From Massospora cicadina (Eukaryota > Entomophthoromycota > Entomophthoromycetes > Entomophthorales > Entomophthoraceae), in the NCBI GenBank assembly GCA_022478985.1, contig JAKSZP010014529.1, forward strand, positions 62,001 through 126,000: DNA of 64,000 bases, written 5' to 3'. Positions within the stretch are counted from its first letter, which is position 1. Each line of letters opens with the position of its first letter. The position numbers and the translations under genes are program-made. The notes beneath the pieces are model-generated. The model did not search any database and was not told the origin of the DNA. It was given only the letters and a program-made list of their open reading frames with translations. Positions 33,718-45,639 of this stretch are shown here, one piece after another.

Positions 33718-33901
33718 TGTTAGAATCCTGGCTTGGTAAGTACTTAATGGTGTTATATGCACAGGATATCAACAATAAAGCAGTTGTAAAAAATTAAAAC
33801 TTGCTGTATCCTTCAAAATTAAAATAAGAGAGATATTATACACCACAAGAAGATTACAATTTTTTGTATAGCTTTATCAATATTAAAGCTTAGGGATCAG
33901 A
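33718..33901 (-). repeat. gypsy E 5' LTR, piece 1 of 3
   Basis: Begins TGTTAGAATCCTGG on the plus strand. It is interrupted at 33901 by LINE I; piece 2 is 44410-44600 and piece 3 is 55595-55956. Together they give about 737 bp, close to the 729-730 bp of the D LTRs, and all three pieces align in order with the D LTR. Confidence 0.78.
33891..33901. repeat. target-site duplication of LINE I
   Basis: TAGGGATCAGA at 33891-33901 is repeated exactly at 44399-44409, flanking the start and end of LINE I within the E 5' LTR. Confidence 0.8.
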
Positions 33902-34136
33902 GACTTTTCTTTCCCATAACAATAACTTTAGTTAAAAAAATATAATTTAAACAGTAAATTTGATAATCACAAAGGAGAGATGGGTGACATAAATAATCAA
34001 TATAAACTGGGCGAATTGAGATATCAGGCAATAAGCAGAACATTGCACTGAAGGGCAAGTAACCCTTTGGGGACCAGGAAACAGTTCCACCAAGAAACCA
34101 CAAACCCATCTAGTACTAAAAAAGAAACCACAAACC
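33902..34136 (+). pseudogene. LINE I 5' UTR and ORF1 start
   Basis: AATTTGATAATCAC and AACTGGGCGAA in this stretch match the 5' UTR and the first ORF1 codons (the SWA-V-G-G region) of H and G. The rest of ORF1 lies after LINE H at 39395. The frame is broken before the insertion point. Confidence 0.65.
34122..34136. repeat. target-site duplication of LINE H
   Basis: AAGAAACCACAAACC at 34122-34136 is repeated exactly at 39380-39394. A third exact copy lies 30 bp upstream at 34092-34106. Confidence 0.85.
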
Positions 34137-34203
34137 CCACTTTTAATAATACAATTCGATTCAAACAGCACAATTTGATAATCAACACCAGGTGAGATAA
34201 GTA

Positions 34204-35623
34204 TGAACAACAAAGTAAAGAGCTGGGCGAACGTGGTAAAGGGCAGCGGACCTGGACCTGCACCACCCAAAGGTACTAAGCGCACGGGTACAAATGAAAA
34301 TCTCAGCAAAAATAAGAAACTGGAGGTGGCGCCCCCCGCAGGTTTTGTTATTTTTTTGGTAAAATACTGCAGCTATTTGGAAGTATCTCAATCGCAACCA
34401 CTGTCATTGGTGGAACATGGGATACAAGCTTTCCTGGGCGTAGAAACACCAACAATTTGGAAAAAATTTGGCGAAGCCCAACATGAATTTTTCTTGCATG
34501 TGGTGTACTTAACAACACATACTATCTGCAGAGGTTGGTAGATATTGGGTTTGTAACCGTGGAAGAAACAAACGAAGCATCAAAGTTCAGAGTGGTACTC
34601 AACCTTCCCAATGGACAGCAATTGATCCTGACCAAACGCACCCGTTGGACTGAATCCAAAGACATTTTCATAATTTTTGATTATCTTTTGACCACACTGG
34701 TGCGCACAGTAGTTAAAAGACATCTCTGAGAAGGCTTGGAAGCCTATGGAGAAATCAAACATTTTGAAATGAAAAGATTCCAGCTGATGCTGACCCTTAG
34801 CACAGGGAAGGCAATAGCAATTATTTCACCAAACCAGGATGTAATAGAGGATATTACAAAAATTTTCCCCACATCACATCCTTCACCATTGATGGGAAAA
34901 AATACAAGCTGTTCCAAGCAACATTGGAAAGTGCACCCCCCATATGCAACCACTGCCAGGCCTTTGGGCACAAGATTCATGCTTGCCCCCTAAAAGAAGG
35001 CCTGAGAGAAATGGAATTCTGTGAGGAGGAAATGGGCGAAGATGACTCAGAGTACGCCAAAATCACGATACTACACAAGACTTCAACTGGGGAGAACATG
35101 TGCAATATAAAATAATTGAACCTATTTCCCCAAAAGAATGAAAAATGGCCAAACAAGCTCGCAAGATGGCCATGGCCAAGGCAAAGGCCTCAGCGGAATC
35201 AACCATATCACCAGAGCAGATCCAGGAAGACATGGAGGAATTTGAGTACATGAACTAATCAGATCCCGCGGAAAACCATACACCCAATCAGAACATATTG
35301 AATTCAGCAACCCAAATATGGAAATAAATTCAGCAAAATTGGGAGTCAGTGCACCCCCAGAAATTGCAGAATTTAACCCAATTGGGAAGGAAAATCAACA
35401 ATGGAATGCGCAAGAAAATAATGTGGCCAATAAAAACCCACAAGTGCACCGCAATAACATATTGAAACCAAGCAAAGCCAAGAGAGGAGCGAAAACTGTG
35501 GCGATGAAAGGGGCAGAATACACCCCAACTCCTACTCATGGTTATGCTCTCTGCAGAAGAGGTGCAGTGGAGAGCAATGTGAGCAAGGGAGTAGGGTCAG
35601 GGGGCCCTGCTAACCGCTCCTGA
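34204..35623 (+). pseudogene. LINE H ORF1: CCHC RNA-binding protein
   Basis: Begins ATGAACAACAAAG at 34204 by alignment with LINE G. The first 112 codons (to 34541) keep the SWANVVKGSG start and a VEHGIQAFLGVE block. Further frames at 34535-34729, 34736-34993 and 34924-35115 follow; the last holds the intact knuckle CNHCQAFGHKIHAC (CX2CX4HX4C) near 34938-34980. A final frame (35318-35623) is hydrophilic and ends PANRS-stop. At least three frameshifts break it. It would bind element RNA. Confidence 0.83.
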
Positions 35624-35634
35624 GGCGCATCAGG
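35619..35634 (+). promoter_or_regulatory. inverted repeat at the ORF1 stop of LINE H
   Basis: CCTGA-GGCGCA-TCAGG: a perfect five-base arm pair whose left arm contains the ORF1 stop TGA (35621-35623). ORF2 continues in the same phase directly after the stop, with no ATG until about 35655. Confidence 0.5.
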
Positions 35635-38600
35635 CATCTCAGTAGAGATAGGGATGCTGAACATAGCGGGACTCAAGGCCTTAACATCCTGGGCCAAGAA
35701 ATTGAGTTTCATATGAAACCCACATGTGGATATCCTGGTGGTGCAGGAAACCCACTGTCCACAGGGAGAGGAGGAGGCATGGGAAAAATGCTCCTTCAAC
35801 AATAGCATTTTGGTCGCTTCACTGTGGGGTAATAGTACAAGCGAACCAAAACTTTGATTTATTAATAAAAATTCATTCCTGGATGGCCATGTACTCGCCA
35901 TAACCTTCTCATGGCACACCAAAGTGCACACAATAGCCAGTGTGTACACCCCAAATCGTGCGCGTGACTGAAGAGAATTTATCACAGCCCTAACACAACT
36001 AAATCTACCAGCAAATACTTTCATAATGGGAGACATGAACTACTGGATTAATAGAGATGGATCAATGGCCATACACAACGGAGATACCACAAGGGCAAGT
36101 GGAACTCCAAGTACTAAAGGCCACCCTGGGACTATATGATCCACTGCCAAAAAGGCAATCCCTGCTACAAAACATGACACGCCCACATATACACAATGAT
36201 ACACTTGTCTCTATGTTGAGGACAGACCTAATACTTGCACCAATAAATTTTCTGTCACCAAATTAAAAATTTAAAGCTGAAAAAATTGAATTCTCCGACC
36301 ATTGGCTTGTTTTGGTGTCTTACAAACTGGCGGAACCAAGTACCCAAGCACCAAGATGGTGCAGAATATGCCCAGAAAATTTAGCTGACTCATAATTTAA
36401 ATCCTGGATGGAGGAAGTATCTTTAACCAGGGATTTTCAAACGCCTTTTTGCTTGGACCCACTAACCACCTGGGAAAATTTTAAAATCAACAACCCAACA
36501 AATTAAACACACATCATATAGAAGACAAAAGCAGTTTCAGCCATTATCAAACACACATTGGCTGAAATTGGCCATCTAGAAAATAATTTACCAAGAATGG
36601 GATATAGCCATGGATGGGGTCGCAAATGGGTGGAGGTTTCTGCTCAGCTAAACACCTTGATCCATGAATACCAACACCAAGTTGGAGTCCAATATAAAGG
36701 CAAAAACATAATAGATGGAGAAACTTGCTCATGCTACTTTTTCCGCTGATTCCACGCCCAGAAAATTATAATAGCTTATACACAGGTCCATCAACTGGAA
36801 AAATCTATAGCAGAAACACCCGAAGAAGTCATGACCAAAGTGCACAAGTTTTATATAAAATTGTATAAATCTGAGCCAGTCAAACCAGAAAAAATCGAAA
36901 AATCCCTTAGAAGCGCGCATATTGACACCGCGGTCCAAAATAACAATTTAATTAACCTGATATTGCGCGAGGAATTATGGGAAGTAGTACGCGGTGCACC
37001 AAGAGGGAAATGCCCTGGACCTGATGGATTCCCTATGAATTTTATATATAATATTTTACTAACATCTCTAACATTCTTCTAGATTCAATGAACAAGTGTA
37101 TTATGGAAACATACCTCCTACCTGAAGGCAAAGAAGCCTACATGGTCACTTTATTCAATAAAGGAGACAGATTAGACCTATTTAACTGGCGCCCAATTTC
37201 CTTAACCAACACAGATACAAAAATTTTCACAAAAATTATGGCTAAACGACTAGGAGAAATTGCAACTGATGCAATATCCCCATCACAATATGGACAAGTT
37301 CCAAGAAGATCCATATGGGATAACATACACACAGTTGCAAATGTCTGCCAGTCCAAAGCCTCTGGAGCACTTGTCTTTTTAGACCAACAAAAGGCATATG
37401 ACAGGGTGAACTGGACCTATCTTAGGGCCTGCCTTCAAAAATTCAAGCTTCCAAAAAGATATATAAACTGGGTAATGCTTTTTACAGAGTCTGCAACCAT
37501 GGCTGTACAGGGAGCAGGCTTCTTATCCAACCCAGTTATCCCACAGAGAGGACTAAAACAAGGAGACCCCTTAAGCCCTCTACTTTACAACTTTAGTTTA
37601 GACCCCCTAATCCGAAAATACAAACACACTTCTCAAGGGAATCAACGTCAAGGGCCAACCACCAGTCAAAATGATGGCCTTCGCTGATGATTGTGTGGTG
37701 GGTATCCAACAATCAGGTCGCTTGCAGAATTTAAGAGATAATATAAGACTATTCAGCCATAAGTTAAAATCACTTAAAACTGAGAAAAAGTAAATTATAC
37801 TCCTGAGGAAATATCAGACCCAGTGGACGCCATCTACACAGGGCCAACAAGCTAATACAACATCAAGATTCCTGACCAGACATAGGAGGCAAAAATTACC
37901 AACGACCTCACTGAAGCTTCCATTCATCACCAAGCCAACAGCTGGCCCTGTCCGTCACTTGGGAGTATGGTTGGAAGCAGGAGGCTACGCTAACTCCATG
38001 ATAAAAAACAATTATTAGACAAAATAACAAAACGCATTGCCTCTTTACATGGACACCAAACAGGTCTAACAGGAAGGGTCAGAGTAGCCAACTCTATTAT
38101 TCTATCAATCATATGATTCACGGCCCATGCAATCGCTTTCTCACCATCCTTCTTCAACACAATCCACGCCCTATTACAAGGATGGCTATGGTCCAACCAC
38201 AACCCCCCTGTACGCCTCGAGACCCTATTTGTCTCTAGAAGTAATGGAGGTATGGGGCTTACTAATTACGTAGAGCAAGCAAAACCATATACTGGGATCC
38301 TAGATAACTCAGGTGACTAGCCAAGATCTTCCAGATACACACTGGGCTAAAACAGCAAGATATAACTTCACACGTGCACTCCAATATATGAAACTCAGAT
38401 CACCTGAACACATTAATCAAATATCTGGCATCCCACCCCATTGCTGAAGGACCACATGGCACCCCTGCACATTTCAAATGAATACTCCTAGCCATGAGAA
38501 GAGCAACATGGCGGATTTATATAAATGGCCAAACCAGTCACTGAGGACGCCCAAGGATAACTCACAGACAAGAGATCAATGGTCAAATAGTCACAGACAA

Positions 38601-39228
38601 TATAATAAGCAGAAGCTCAAGTATCATAGCCAGGATAGATTACCTGGACCATATGGACATACCCTACAACCTGGAAACTCAAAGAAGAGTATGGAGATAC
38701 ACACATCACCCTCTACTCCAACCCAGGATATGAGCACATGCATGGAGGTGCATGAGGAGAATATACCAAACAGCTGAACGGTCAAATGCCACTCACACCT
38801 CATGTACAATATATGGTCAGTATGGAAGCCTAGCCCAACGTTTAGAACAATGCCCAACATCATTGGCTGTATGGAAAGAGGCCATGCGCCTTTTCCGCCA
38901 ATAAAACGGACATCAATTCAGCCTATCAAGGAACATGTTCGCTATAAATATAGAATCTCCTATCCACCCATCTCTCAGGGCGTTAATAGTAGCAATAGCA
39001 CTATGGACGATACATATAATGGTACTGGAATTGTTCACTGGAGCAGCGCCAACAATCCAAGAAGCCATTCATCGCTTCCACAGCCATATATTGGAACATT
39101 TCCAAGCATGGCTGTTTGGACATATGACCCCCTGTAACAGAAGGACAATCAACACATGGTTCCCCATACGGTTCCTAAAAGTTGATCCTTTCTTCACACA
39201 TGCTGCATCCAAGAAAAAGTCAGCATAA
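35624..39228 (+). pseudogene. LINE H ORF2: endonuclease-reverse transcriptase
   Basis: Endonuclease: LNIAGLKA near 35657, the catalytic-glutamate block VQETHCPQGE near 35740, GDMNYWI near 36035, and FSDHWLVLVS near 36294. RT: GAPRGKCPGPDGFP near 36993, then a 199-codon open frame (37088-37687) with NWRPISLTNTDTK, RRSIWDNIHTVAN, DQQKAYDRVNW and GLKQGDPLSPLLYNFS. The catalytic MAFADDCVVG near 37672-37700 is one frameshift later. The C-terminal part is broken and ends DPFFTHAASKKKSA-stop at 39228. No RNase H domain is seen. The intact enzyme would nick DNA and reverse-transcribe LINE RNA at the nick. Confidence 0.87.
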
Positions 39229-39394
39229 CTCCTCTTCTCTACCATCCTAATTTTGGTGATCCTGGAGACAACAAGAGGTGCCTTGAACCCTCTGGGGTGT
39301 CTTTAATTGTTGGATTTCACTAGTTTTCTCACTATATCAGAGGTTCTTGTCCCCTGGTCGACCTTCCCCAAATAAATAGAAGAAACCACAAACC

Positions 39395-40671
39395 TGGACA
39401 CCATCTGGGGTTGTGGAATTTACAACCAAAAAACGCATATCTAGAAAAATTGAATTCTCAACTTCTCACATTGGTAAAGCATGGTCTCCAACTCTACCTA
39501 GGGGTCAACTCTCCAAACTTATGGGAGAAAATGGGTGAGGCATATGCCACCCTTTTTTCCTATGCAGTGCATGTGACACCCATACAATCCACCGAAGCTG
39601 GATTGACATGTGATATAAAATTGAAGAAGAAGAAGATGCCACTGTGAGAGTCTGCGTCAAGATTGCTCTCCTCTGAAGCAAATGAGTCTTGCGCACCATG
39701 CGCATCAGATGGAACAAAGAGAAGTCTTTGTTCTTTTCATTTTACTCGCTCCCAACCAATCTCCCTCATAAGATATTGAGGGGAAGCTCCACGCTGAACT
39801 CACCAGCTATGGAGAGATCAAACAATCTGCATTATAGCACTACTTGATGCCAAACCTGGTCACAGGTAAGGCAATACCCATGATCAACCCGCTCTATGAG
39901 GTAATTGAAGACCTCACAAAGATTTTGCACACAATGGTGTTCCACTTTCCTGAAAGGGTGTTTCAAAGGTGTTCTGCATCACACTAGAAAGCGCACCGCC
40001 AATTTTTAACCATTAAAGCGCCTTGAGACACAAGACACGTGCATGCCCCGTAAAGGAGGGCCTAATGGCACCCAACTTCTGCAATGACAATATGGTTGAA
40101 GATAGTGAAGACTTCTCCAAAATCATTGGCACCAACTACACCCTCCTCTGGGGAAGGACGGGAAGTACATTATCATAGACACAGTCTCACCTAAAGTTCG
40201 CAAAATGGCACAGAAGGCCCACAAATGTGCCACAGCCTTGGCAGCGTTGCTTGCGACCTCCTCCATCATCCCTGGACAAATCCAGAAAGACATAAAGAAA
40301 TTTTCCTGAGCCAACCAATAAAATCAGATGATCCAGGACAAAAAATCCTGAATTATTTGACTGAAACACCAATTAACACCAATAAAAGAAATTTAGCTGG
40401 ACAATCAAACTCATTATTGGTGCACAGGTGGGACACGCACACACAGGTGCAAACCCTGCAACAACAAAGAACAACCAGCACACCGCAATTTGTTACCAAG
40501 AGACAAAAGTAACTAGACTGACTCAACCTCACTCAATGGTAAGACCCGCGCAAAATCAGCAAAGGGAAATGGATTGAACAACTGCACAGGTGGGACTGGT
40601 CCAGTCACATGGAGCCAATACCAGAAGTGGTGCAAAGGGATAGGGCAGATAGCCCTCCCAACCGCTCCTGA
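39395..40671 (+). pseudogene. LINE I ORF1 remainder
   Basis: Resumes after LINE H with VKHGLQLYLGVNSPNLWEK (about 39473-39530), which corresponds to VEHGIQAFLGVETPTIWKK in H. The knuckle region near 39995-40050 is recognisable only as decayed sequence with most cysteines lost. The C-terminal frame ends PPNRS-stop at 40669-40671. Numerous stops; the most decayed ORF1 in the window. Confidence 0.7.
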
Positions 40672-40690
40672 GGCGCCGCAGGCACCTCAG
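40668..40690 (+). promoter_or_regulatory. inverted repeat at the ORF1 stop of LINE I
   Basis: CTGAGG at 40668-40673 pairs with CCTCAG at 40685-40690 across an 11-base loop. The left arm contains the stop TGA (40669-40671), and ORF2 continues in the same phase. Confidence 0.45.
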
Positions 40691-43600
40691 TGTCCAAAAG
40701 GATGTTAAACATTGCGGGAGCCAAGGCTCAATTGTCTTGAGCCAAAAAGCTGGACTTTTTGCGTAAACCCCTTTTGAATATCTTGGCCATTAAGAAACTC
40801 ACTGTCTGCAGGGTGAAGAGGGGTCCTGGTCAGCCATGGTTTTACCATCACAATTGGTATGGACATCCCACTATGGGGTACTTATCTGTAATCACAAAAA
40901 ATTTAAAAATAAAAATTTTAGACACCTATCTGCATGGCCATGTCCTGGTAGCAACAATCTTATGCCAGGATATCCAAATCTAAATAGCATGCATCTATGC
41001 ACGTGCACTGCATCCAAGACAAAAGTAACTTCTCAAAATTAACCCAACATTTGCCCTCCCACCAGAAACAATTCTACTGGGAGACTTCAACTATGGGGCC
41101 AACCCCAGCACGGACAGATGGCCTAATCCAAGGGGGTACCCCCCTGGGGCACATTAAATTCTGTGCAATGAAGGCATCCATTAGCCTTTAAAATGCCCTC
41201 CCTCCAAGGTCACCACTCCTCTCCCACATGACTCCCCCAACGTGCATAGGGAAAAGCTTATCTCAGTGAGCTGCTTTGACTTCATCTTTGCCCTGAAATC
41301 CCACCATCTGACCCTTTCCAGCTTAATAACCAAAAAGATAGATTCTTCTGACCATCAACTCGTTTTGGTGCAGCTTTCACCAGCATGCACTCCTGCAAAG
41401 GCGCTGGCCTGAAGGAAGATGCACCCAGATAGTATAAAATTGCCCAAACTATCTGACTGTGCCAAAAATGAGACCACGAACCCCTAATTTGCAACATCAT
41501 TCATATTGGACCCCATTGCAATCTGGGCAGATTTTAAAGTCAGATTAATCAACAAAACTCATATCTCGCCTCACGTAAGTAAATCACCAACGCAGCCACA
41601 ATCAAGTGCACCTTGGCGGATCAAGACCACATCAAGCCCAACACCCCAAAATTCGGCTACAACTTCAAATGGGGGAATATTTGTGCGGAGATATCCTTCC
41701 ACCTAAACGCCCTCATCTTTAAAAACCAGCATAGAATCAAAGTGTTAAAAATAGGTAAGTTTATAAAGGTAGGCAAATCCTGCTTGACATATTTTTCTAC
41801 CAATTTTACTCCTGCAGCAACCAGCTCATGTGCACACAGGTCCACAAAGTTGATGGCACTTTGGCAACTGACCCAGCGGAGGTCAAAGTGGAAGTGCACC
41901 GCTATTACAAAGAACTATACCGCAACACTCTAACCGAACCCCATAAAATTAAAAAATATACACAACGTTAGAATTCAAAGAGCACCGTCAGACCATAACC
42001 TATTAAACCTAATTACACAGGAGGAGCTCTGGGACACAGCCTATGGTGCACTACGTAGGAAATGCCCGGGGTCTGATGGGATACCCTGAAATCTATAATA
42101 AAAATTTCAGCAAATTGCCCAACTCCTCCTAACATCAATGAATCAGTGCTTGCTTGAGACCCAACTCTTGCAAGGAGTGCAGGACGCCTATGTCATAACC
42201 CTGTTTCAAAAGGGTGACAAACTAGACCTGTCAAACTTGATACAATTGCTATCTCTAACACTGATACAAAACTTTTACCTAAAATTCTACCATCAGAATA
42301 TGTGAAACAGCCTCTGAAATCCTGTTTCCAAACCAGTTTGGGTTCATACCAAGGAGATCTGTCTTGACCAATATACACTCCATCGCCAACATATGCAAGT
42401 CTAAAGCAACTGAATCCCTGGTATTCCTAGACCATGATAAGGAATACGACCGCGTCAGCTGGCCATACATGAAGGAATGCCTAAGCGCCTTCAAGCTCCC
42501 ACCAAGATTTATGATTGGCAATGCTTCTAACATAGTCCGCATCCATAGCTGTCTGCGGCCCCGGCTTTCTGACTGACACAATCACATCGTGCAGAGGGCT
42601 CAAGAAAGTGGGCCTCTCAGCCCATTGCTGTACAATTTCAGCATAGATCCGCTCCTTTGCGTCGCTGACTCAAACCTAATGGGCATCACTGCATAAGGCC
42701 AACCATCTGTCAAGATACTGGACTTTGTGGAAGACTGCATGGCTGGAATATCTTTTAGCAAAGATCCCAGCAGATGGAGCGCACCCTGGAGGAGTATTCC
42801 AATGTGAGCAATGCATTACTCAATAAAAAGAATACAGAGATTATCATCTTAGGCAAATACACTAACAACTGGACCATGTTACCCAAAACACATAGATTCA
42901 TATGAGGAAGTGACCAATCATCCTGCCCTTTGCATCACCCCCTTTTTAACCCTGTCCGCCACTTTTGGATGTGGCTGGAAACAGGGGAGTACGCCAATGA
43001 TATGATTGAGAGCAACCTACTACATAGGATTTCCAACCACATTGCCTCCCTCAAGGAAGATCACTTGGACTAACTGAACGAGCAACAGTTTCCAATTCAT
43101 TTATCCTCTCAATGCTGTGGTTCCACAAGAACTCGATATCCTCCCCACCCTCATTCATATCCTCAGTCTGCGCCCTAATTCAAGGAAGGCAATGACCTGG
43201 GTCCCGGCCACCTGTACAATTGGAGATGCTCTTTGGCTTGACTCAAATGGTGGCATGGGCCTAATAGACTTTGAGGACCACGCCAACCGCATACTGAGCA
43301 CCTGGATAGAGGAAATACTAGCCCCAGAAATTCCACACCAACAATAGTCTAGAGCCTAGAGGGTCAACTTTGCACAGGCACTCAAACTATCTAACCCCTA
43401 CAACATATCCAGACTGCTCATATACCTCGCAAACCACATTAATGCAGCGGGCCCATATGGAACCCTCTCACTTCATACGCCTCCTCTGCACCGTCTGGCA
43501 CTCCAGATGGACAGGCACAATAAAAGCACTAATCAGGGAAGGGGAAGACCTATAGCAAGCTTTACTCTAACGAAACAGGACAACCCTCAGAGGGACATAC

Positions 43601-44220
43601 ACATTATAGTTCCTTATATCGTAAGAATTGACTACCTGGATGCCTTGGACATCCCTTATGACCTCATGACGCAGAAGGCAATATGGGGCTTGCACATCAC
43701 CAACTCCTCCAGCCAAGGGTAAGAGAAAACACCTGGCGCTGCCTCAGATAAACCTTCACGACAGAGGACCAAAACAACTCTCTTCATGCAACTTGTGCAG
43801 TGTGTGGAGGGGACGGAACCCTACACCACCGTTTTAAAGCATGCCCGTCATCTAAAGCCATATGGTGTGAAGTTGCACGTCGGCTTAAAACCCATAACAA
43901 CCAGGAGCTGTCAATCTCATGAAGCCTCCTCGCACACAACTTGAATCCCCTATACCACCCACGCTCAGCTCTCTCATAGTTGCCATTACACTGTGGACCA
44001 TACAAACAGTATTGCTGGATGCCTTTAAGGGAACTGTGCCAACTTTCTGCATGACAGTCAGCAGATTTCACCTAAACCTACTGGAACACTTTTAAGCCTG
44101 GCTCTACAGATGCATGAAGCCAAAGCAGAAAAAACTCGTTGAGACATGATTATCAGTCTGGTTTTTACATATGGACTTCTTCCTCCACACCTGTTCCATT
44201 TTAAGGGAAGGCCCCATGGT
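40672..44220 (+). pseudogene. LINE I ORF2: endonuclease-reverse transcriptase
   Basis: Endonuclease recognisable from MLNIAGAKAQ near 40703, GDFNYG near 41080 (G-D-x-N) and SSDHQLVLVQ near 41345. RT recognisable from GALRRKCPGSDGIP near 42045 and LVFLDHDKEYDRVSW near 42418-42460. The GLKK-x-x-LSPLLYNFS region (about 42598-42640) is frameshifted, and the FADD block is decayed (LDFVEDCMAG near 42720). A C-terminal zinc motif (CAVCGG...HHRFKACP) lies near 43795-43850. Ends near 44220. Heavily broken. Confidence 0.78.
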
Positions 44221-44409
44221 ATAGCATACCCAACCCCAATACATCTGGCGGTACCAGCTGACAACAGGAGAAGCTTGTCTACTCTGGGGTGTCAAAATCT
44301 ATCAATAACTTTTACCTCTACCACTTCCAACGCTTTTTAGCTCATACCGGTAATGCACATCCCCTGGTCAGTCTACCCCAATTAAATAAAATAAAACATA
44401 GGGATCAGA

Positions 44410-44600
44410 AAGTAAGAACACTTATTTTAACAATATCTCTTAGATTTTACACTAATTTGAAGCTTAGTATAGGGAGGCGATGGAATCTGAATTAGGCTGA
44501 GGGCATCTGAATTTGGCTAAATGATGATCTACCCTATCACCGCTCTTGAGAACTGTATAACCTTGATAAAGCTCAAATTTAGATGTGAGATTGACTTTAA
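44410..44600 (-). repeat. gypsy E 5' LTR, piece 2 of 3
   Basis: Follows the second LINE I duplication copy. ACAATATCTCTTAG and TCTGAATTAGG match the D LTR phrases CAATATCTAGTATT and TCTGAATTAGG in order. It ends where the J LTR begins; piece 3 starts at 55595. Confidence 0.72.
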
Positions 44601-45534
44601 AATGACATAAACATGGGGGAGCATTCCAATAAAAAGACGCCAAATTACCATCTGTGTCATGGAGCGTGCTGATAATAGTGTTTAAACTGACCTGGAACTC
44701 CGAATGAGCTACCACTCAAAACCCAAACCAGAATGCCGCAGGCACAGCCGTCCAAAATGACGTGTTAAAGATGAATATACTGGTCATGATCACCATCCAG
44801 GGGTGACTAAAAGCGGAATCATCTCACTAACTAATATAAGTGATTGTTAAAGACCAGATTTTGGAGTTTATTTTTGTTTTTTGCTAATTTTTATATAGGA
44901 TATAATATAGAGAAAATTAAGAAAATGGAGCAACAACGGTACCAGCTGGGGAACTCTGCCTATAAGATCACTGGGAAAAAATTGCATCATTTATGCAACT
45001 GCTATCAAGAATAAATTCGAAACAAGCTGTCAGATTGGGTTTCCATACCTAATTTTCAATGAACATGGGTCTGGACTGCTTAGTCAAATTCGTTTTGGGC
45101 TCTTTGATCTAATTTAATGTTTTTGTCAAACGCATGAATTTGCTATGGTGGTGACGTTTTGGGCGGATGGAAGGTTGTGCCCAGGGCCAAAAAACATAAG
45201 GCTGGACTCAGTTGGTGGGATATGGGCTGATCACACCTATTTTTATTAGGGCGGGTGTGAAATTGACACAATGGTAGAAACTGGAAGTTTTGTGGTGTTT
45301 CACAAAATTTTCCACCCACTGGCAAACCCTCTGAATGTTTTCTAACACTCAGCGGAGGAACACCCTGGGAGAAGCGCTGCAACCCTCAGGGTATGCCATG
45401 ACCCACCTCTCATCCACCACATGGGCCATATCACCCTGGGTGGCGAGAAGCACAGGTGCCAGCCTCTGCCCCTTTCTGGGTGGAATGGGAATTGCACTCA
45501 ATCCAAATGCAGTGGTTTCGGTCCAATGCTTACA
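44601..45534 (-). repeat. 3' LTR of chromovirus J
   Basis: About 934 bp, ending ATGCTTACA on the plus strand, followed by TTACCCTTCCCTTTA, whose complement is a purine-rich polypurine tract. It aligns with the 5' LTR around LINE G but lacks about 195 bp near 44845. The outer end, reading near AATGACAT, is decayed relative to TGTGACAT at 49191. Confidence 0.83.
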
Positions 45535-45639
45535 TTACCCTTCCCTTTAGGAAGGGGAGAAGCACTGCTGCTGGGGAACTGAGACAATGAAATATTTTTT
45601 GTAATCCTCAAGGAGTTAAATGGTCATAATCACAGCGAC

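Larger units (their letters stand above)
34137..39379 (+). mobile_element. LINE H, full length, inserted in LINE I
   Basis: 5243 bp between exact 15-bp duplications. The 5' end has ACTTTTAATAATAC and the 3' end CTTCCCCAAATAAATAG. It carries ORF1 and ORF2 of the same organisation as F and G but is clearly richer in A and T. Protein similarity to G is high while many codons differ at the third position. Stops and frameshifts are present in both ORFs. Confidence 0.9.
33902..44398 (+). mobile_element. LINE I, full length, split by LINE H
   Basis: Starts GACTTTTCTTTCCC, matching the 5' end of LINE G, and ends CCCAATTAAATAAAATAAAACA before the 11-bp duplication. Its first 235 bp (33902-34136) hold the 5' UTR and ORF1 start; the rest continues at 39395. 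Without LINE H and one target copy it is about 5239 bp, the same size as F, G and H. It is the most decayed of the four. Confidence 0.82.

Noticed and set aside
33947..34309. 120-codon hydrophobic frame on the minus strand, possible membrane protein
   Set aside because: It spans the LINE I 5' end, the target-site repeats and the LINE H 5' end on the opposite strand, so it joins three unrelated sequences. The hydrophobicity reflects A/T-rich antisense reading.
39380..44398. LINE I as a 5'-truncated copy starting right after LINE H
   Set aside because: Its missing 5' UTR and ORF1 start are found left of LINE H at 33902-34136, and outer duplications TAGGGATCAGA flank the whole, so H is nested in a full-length I.
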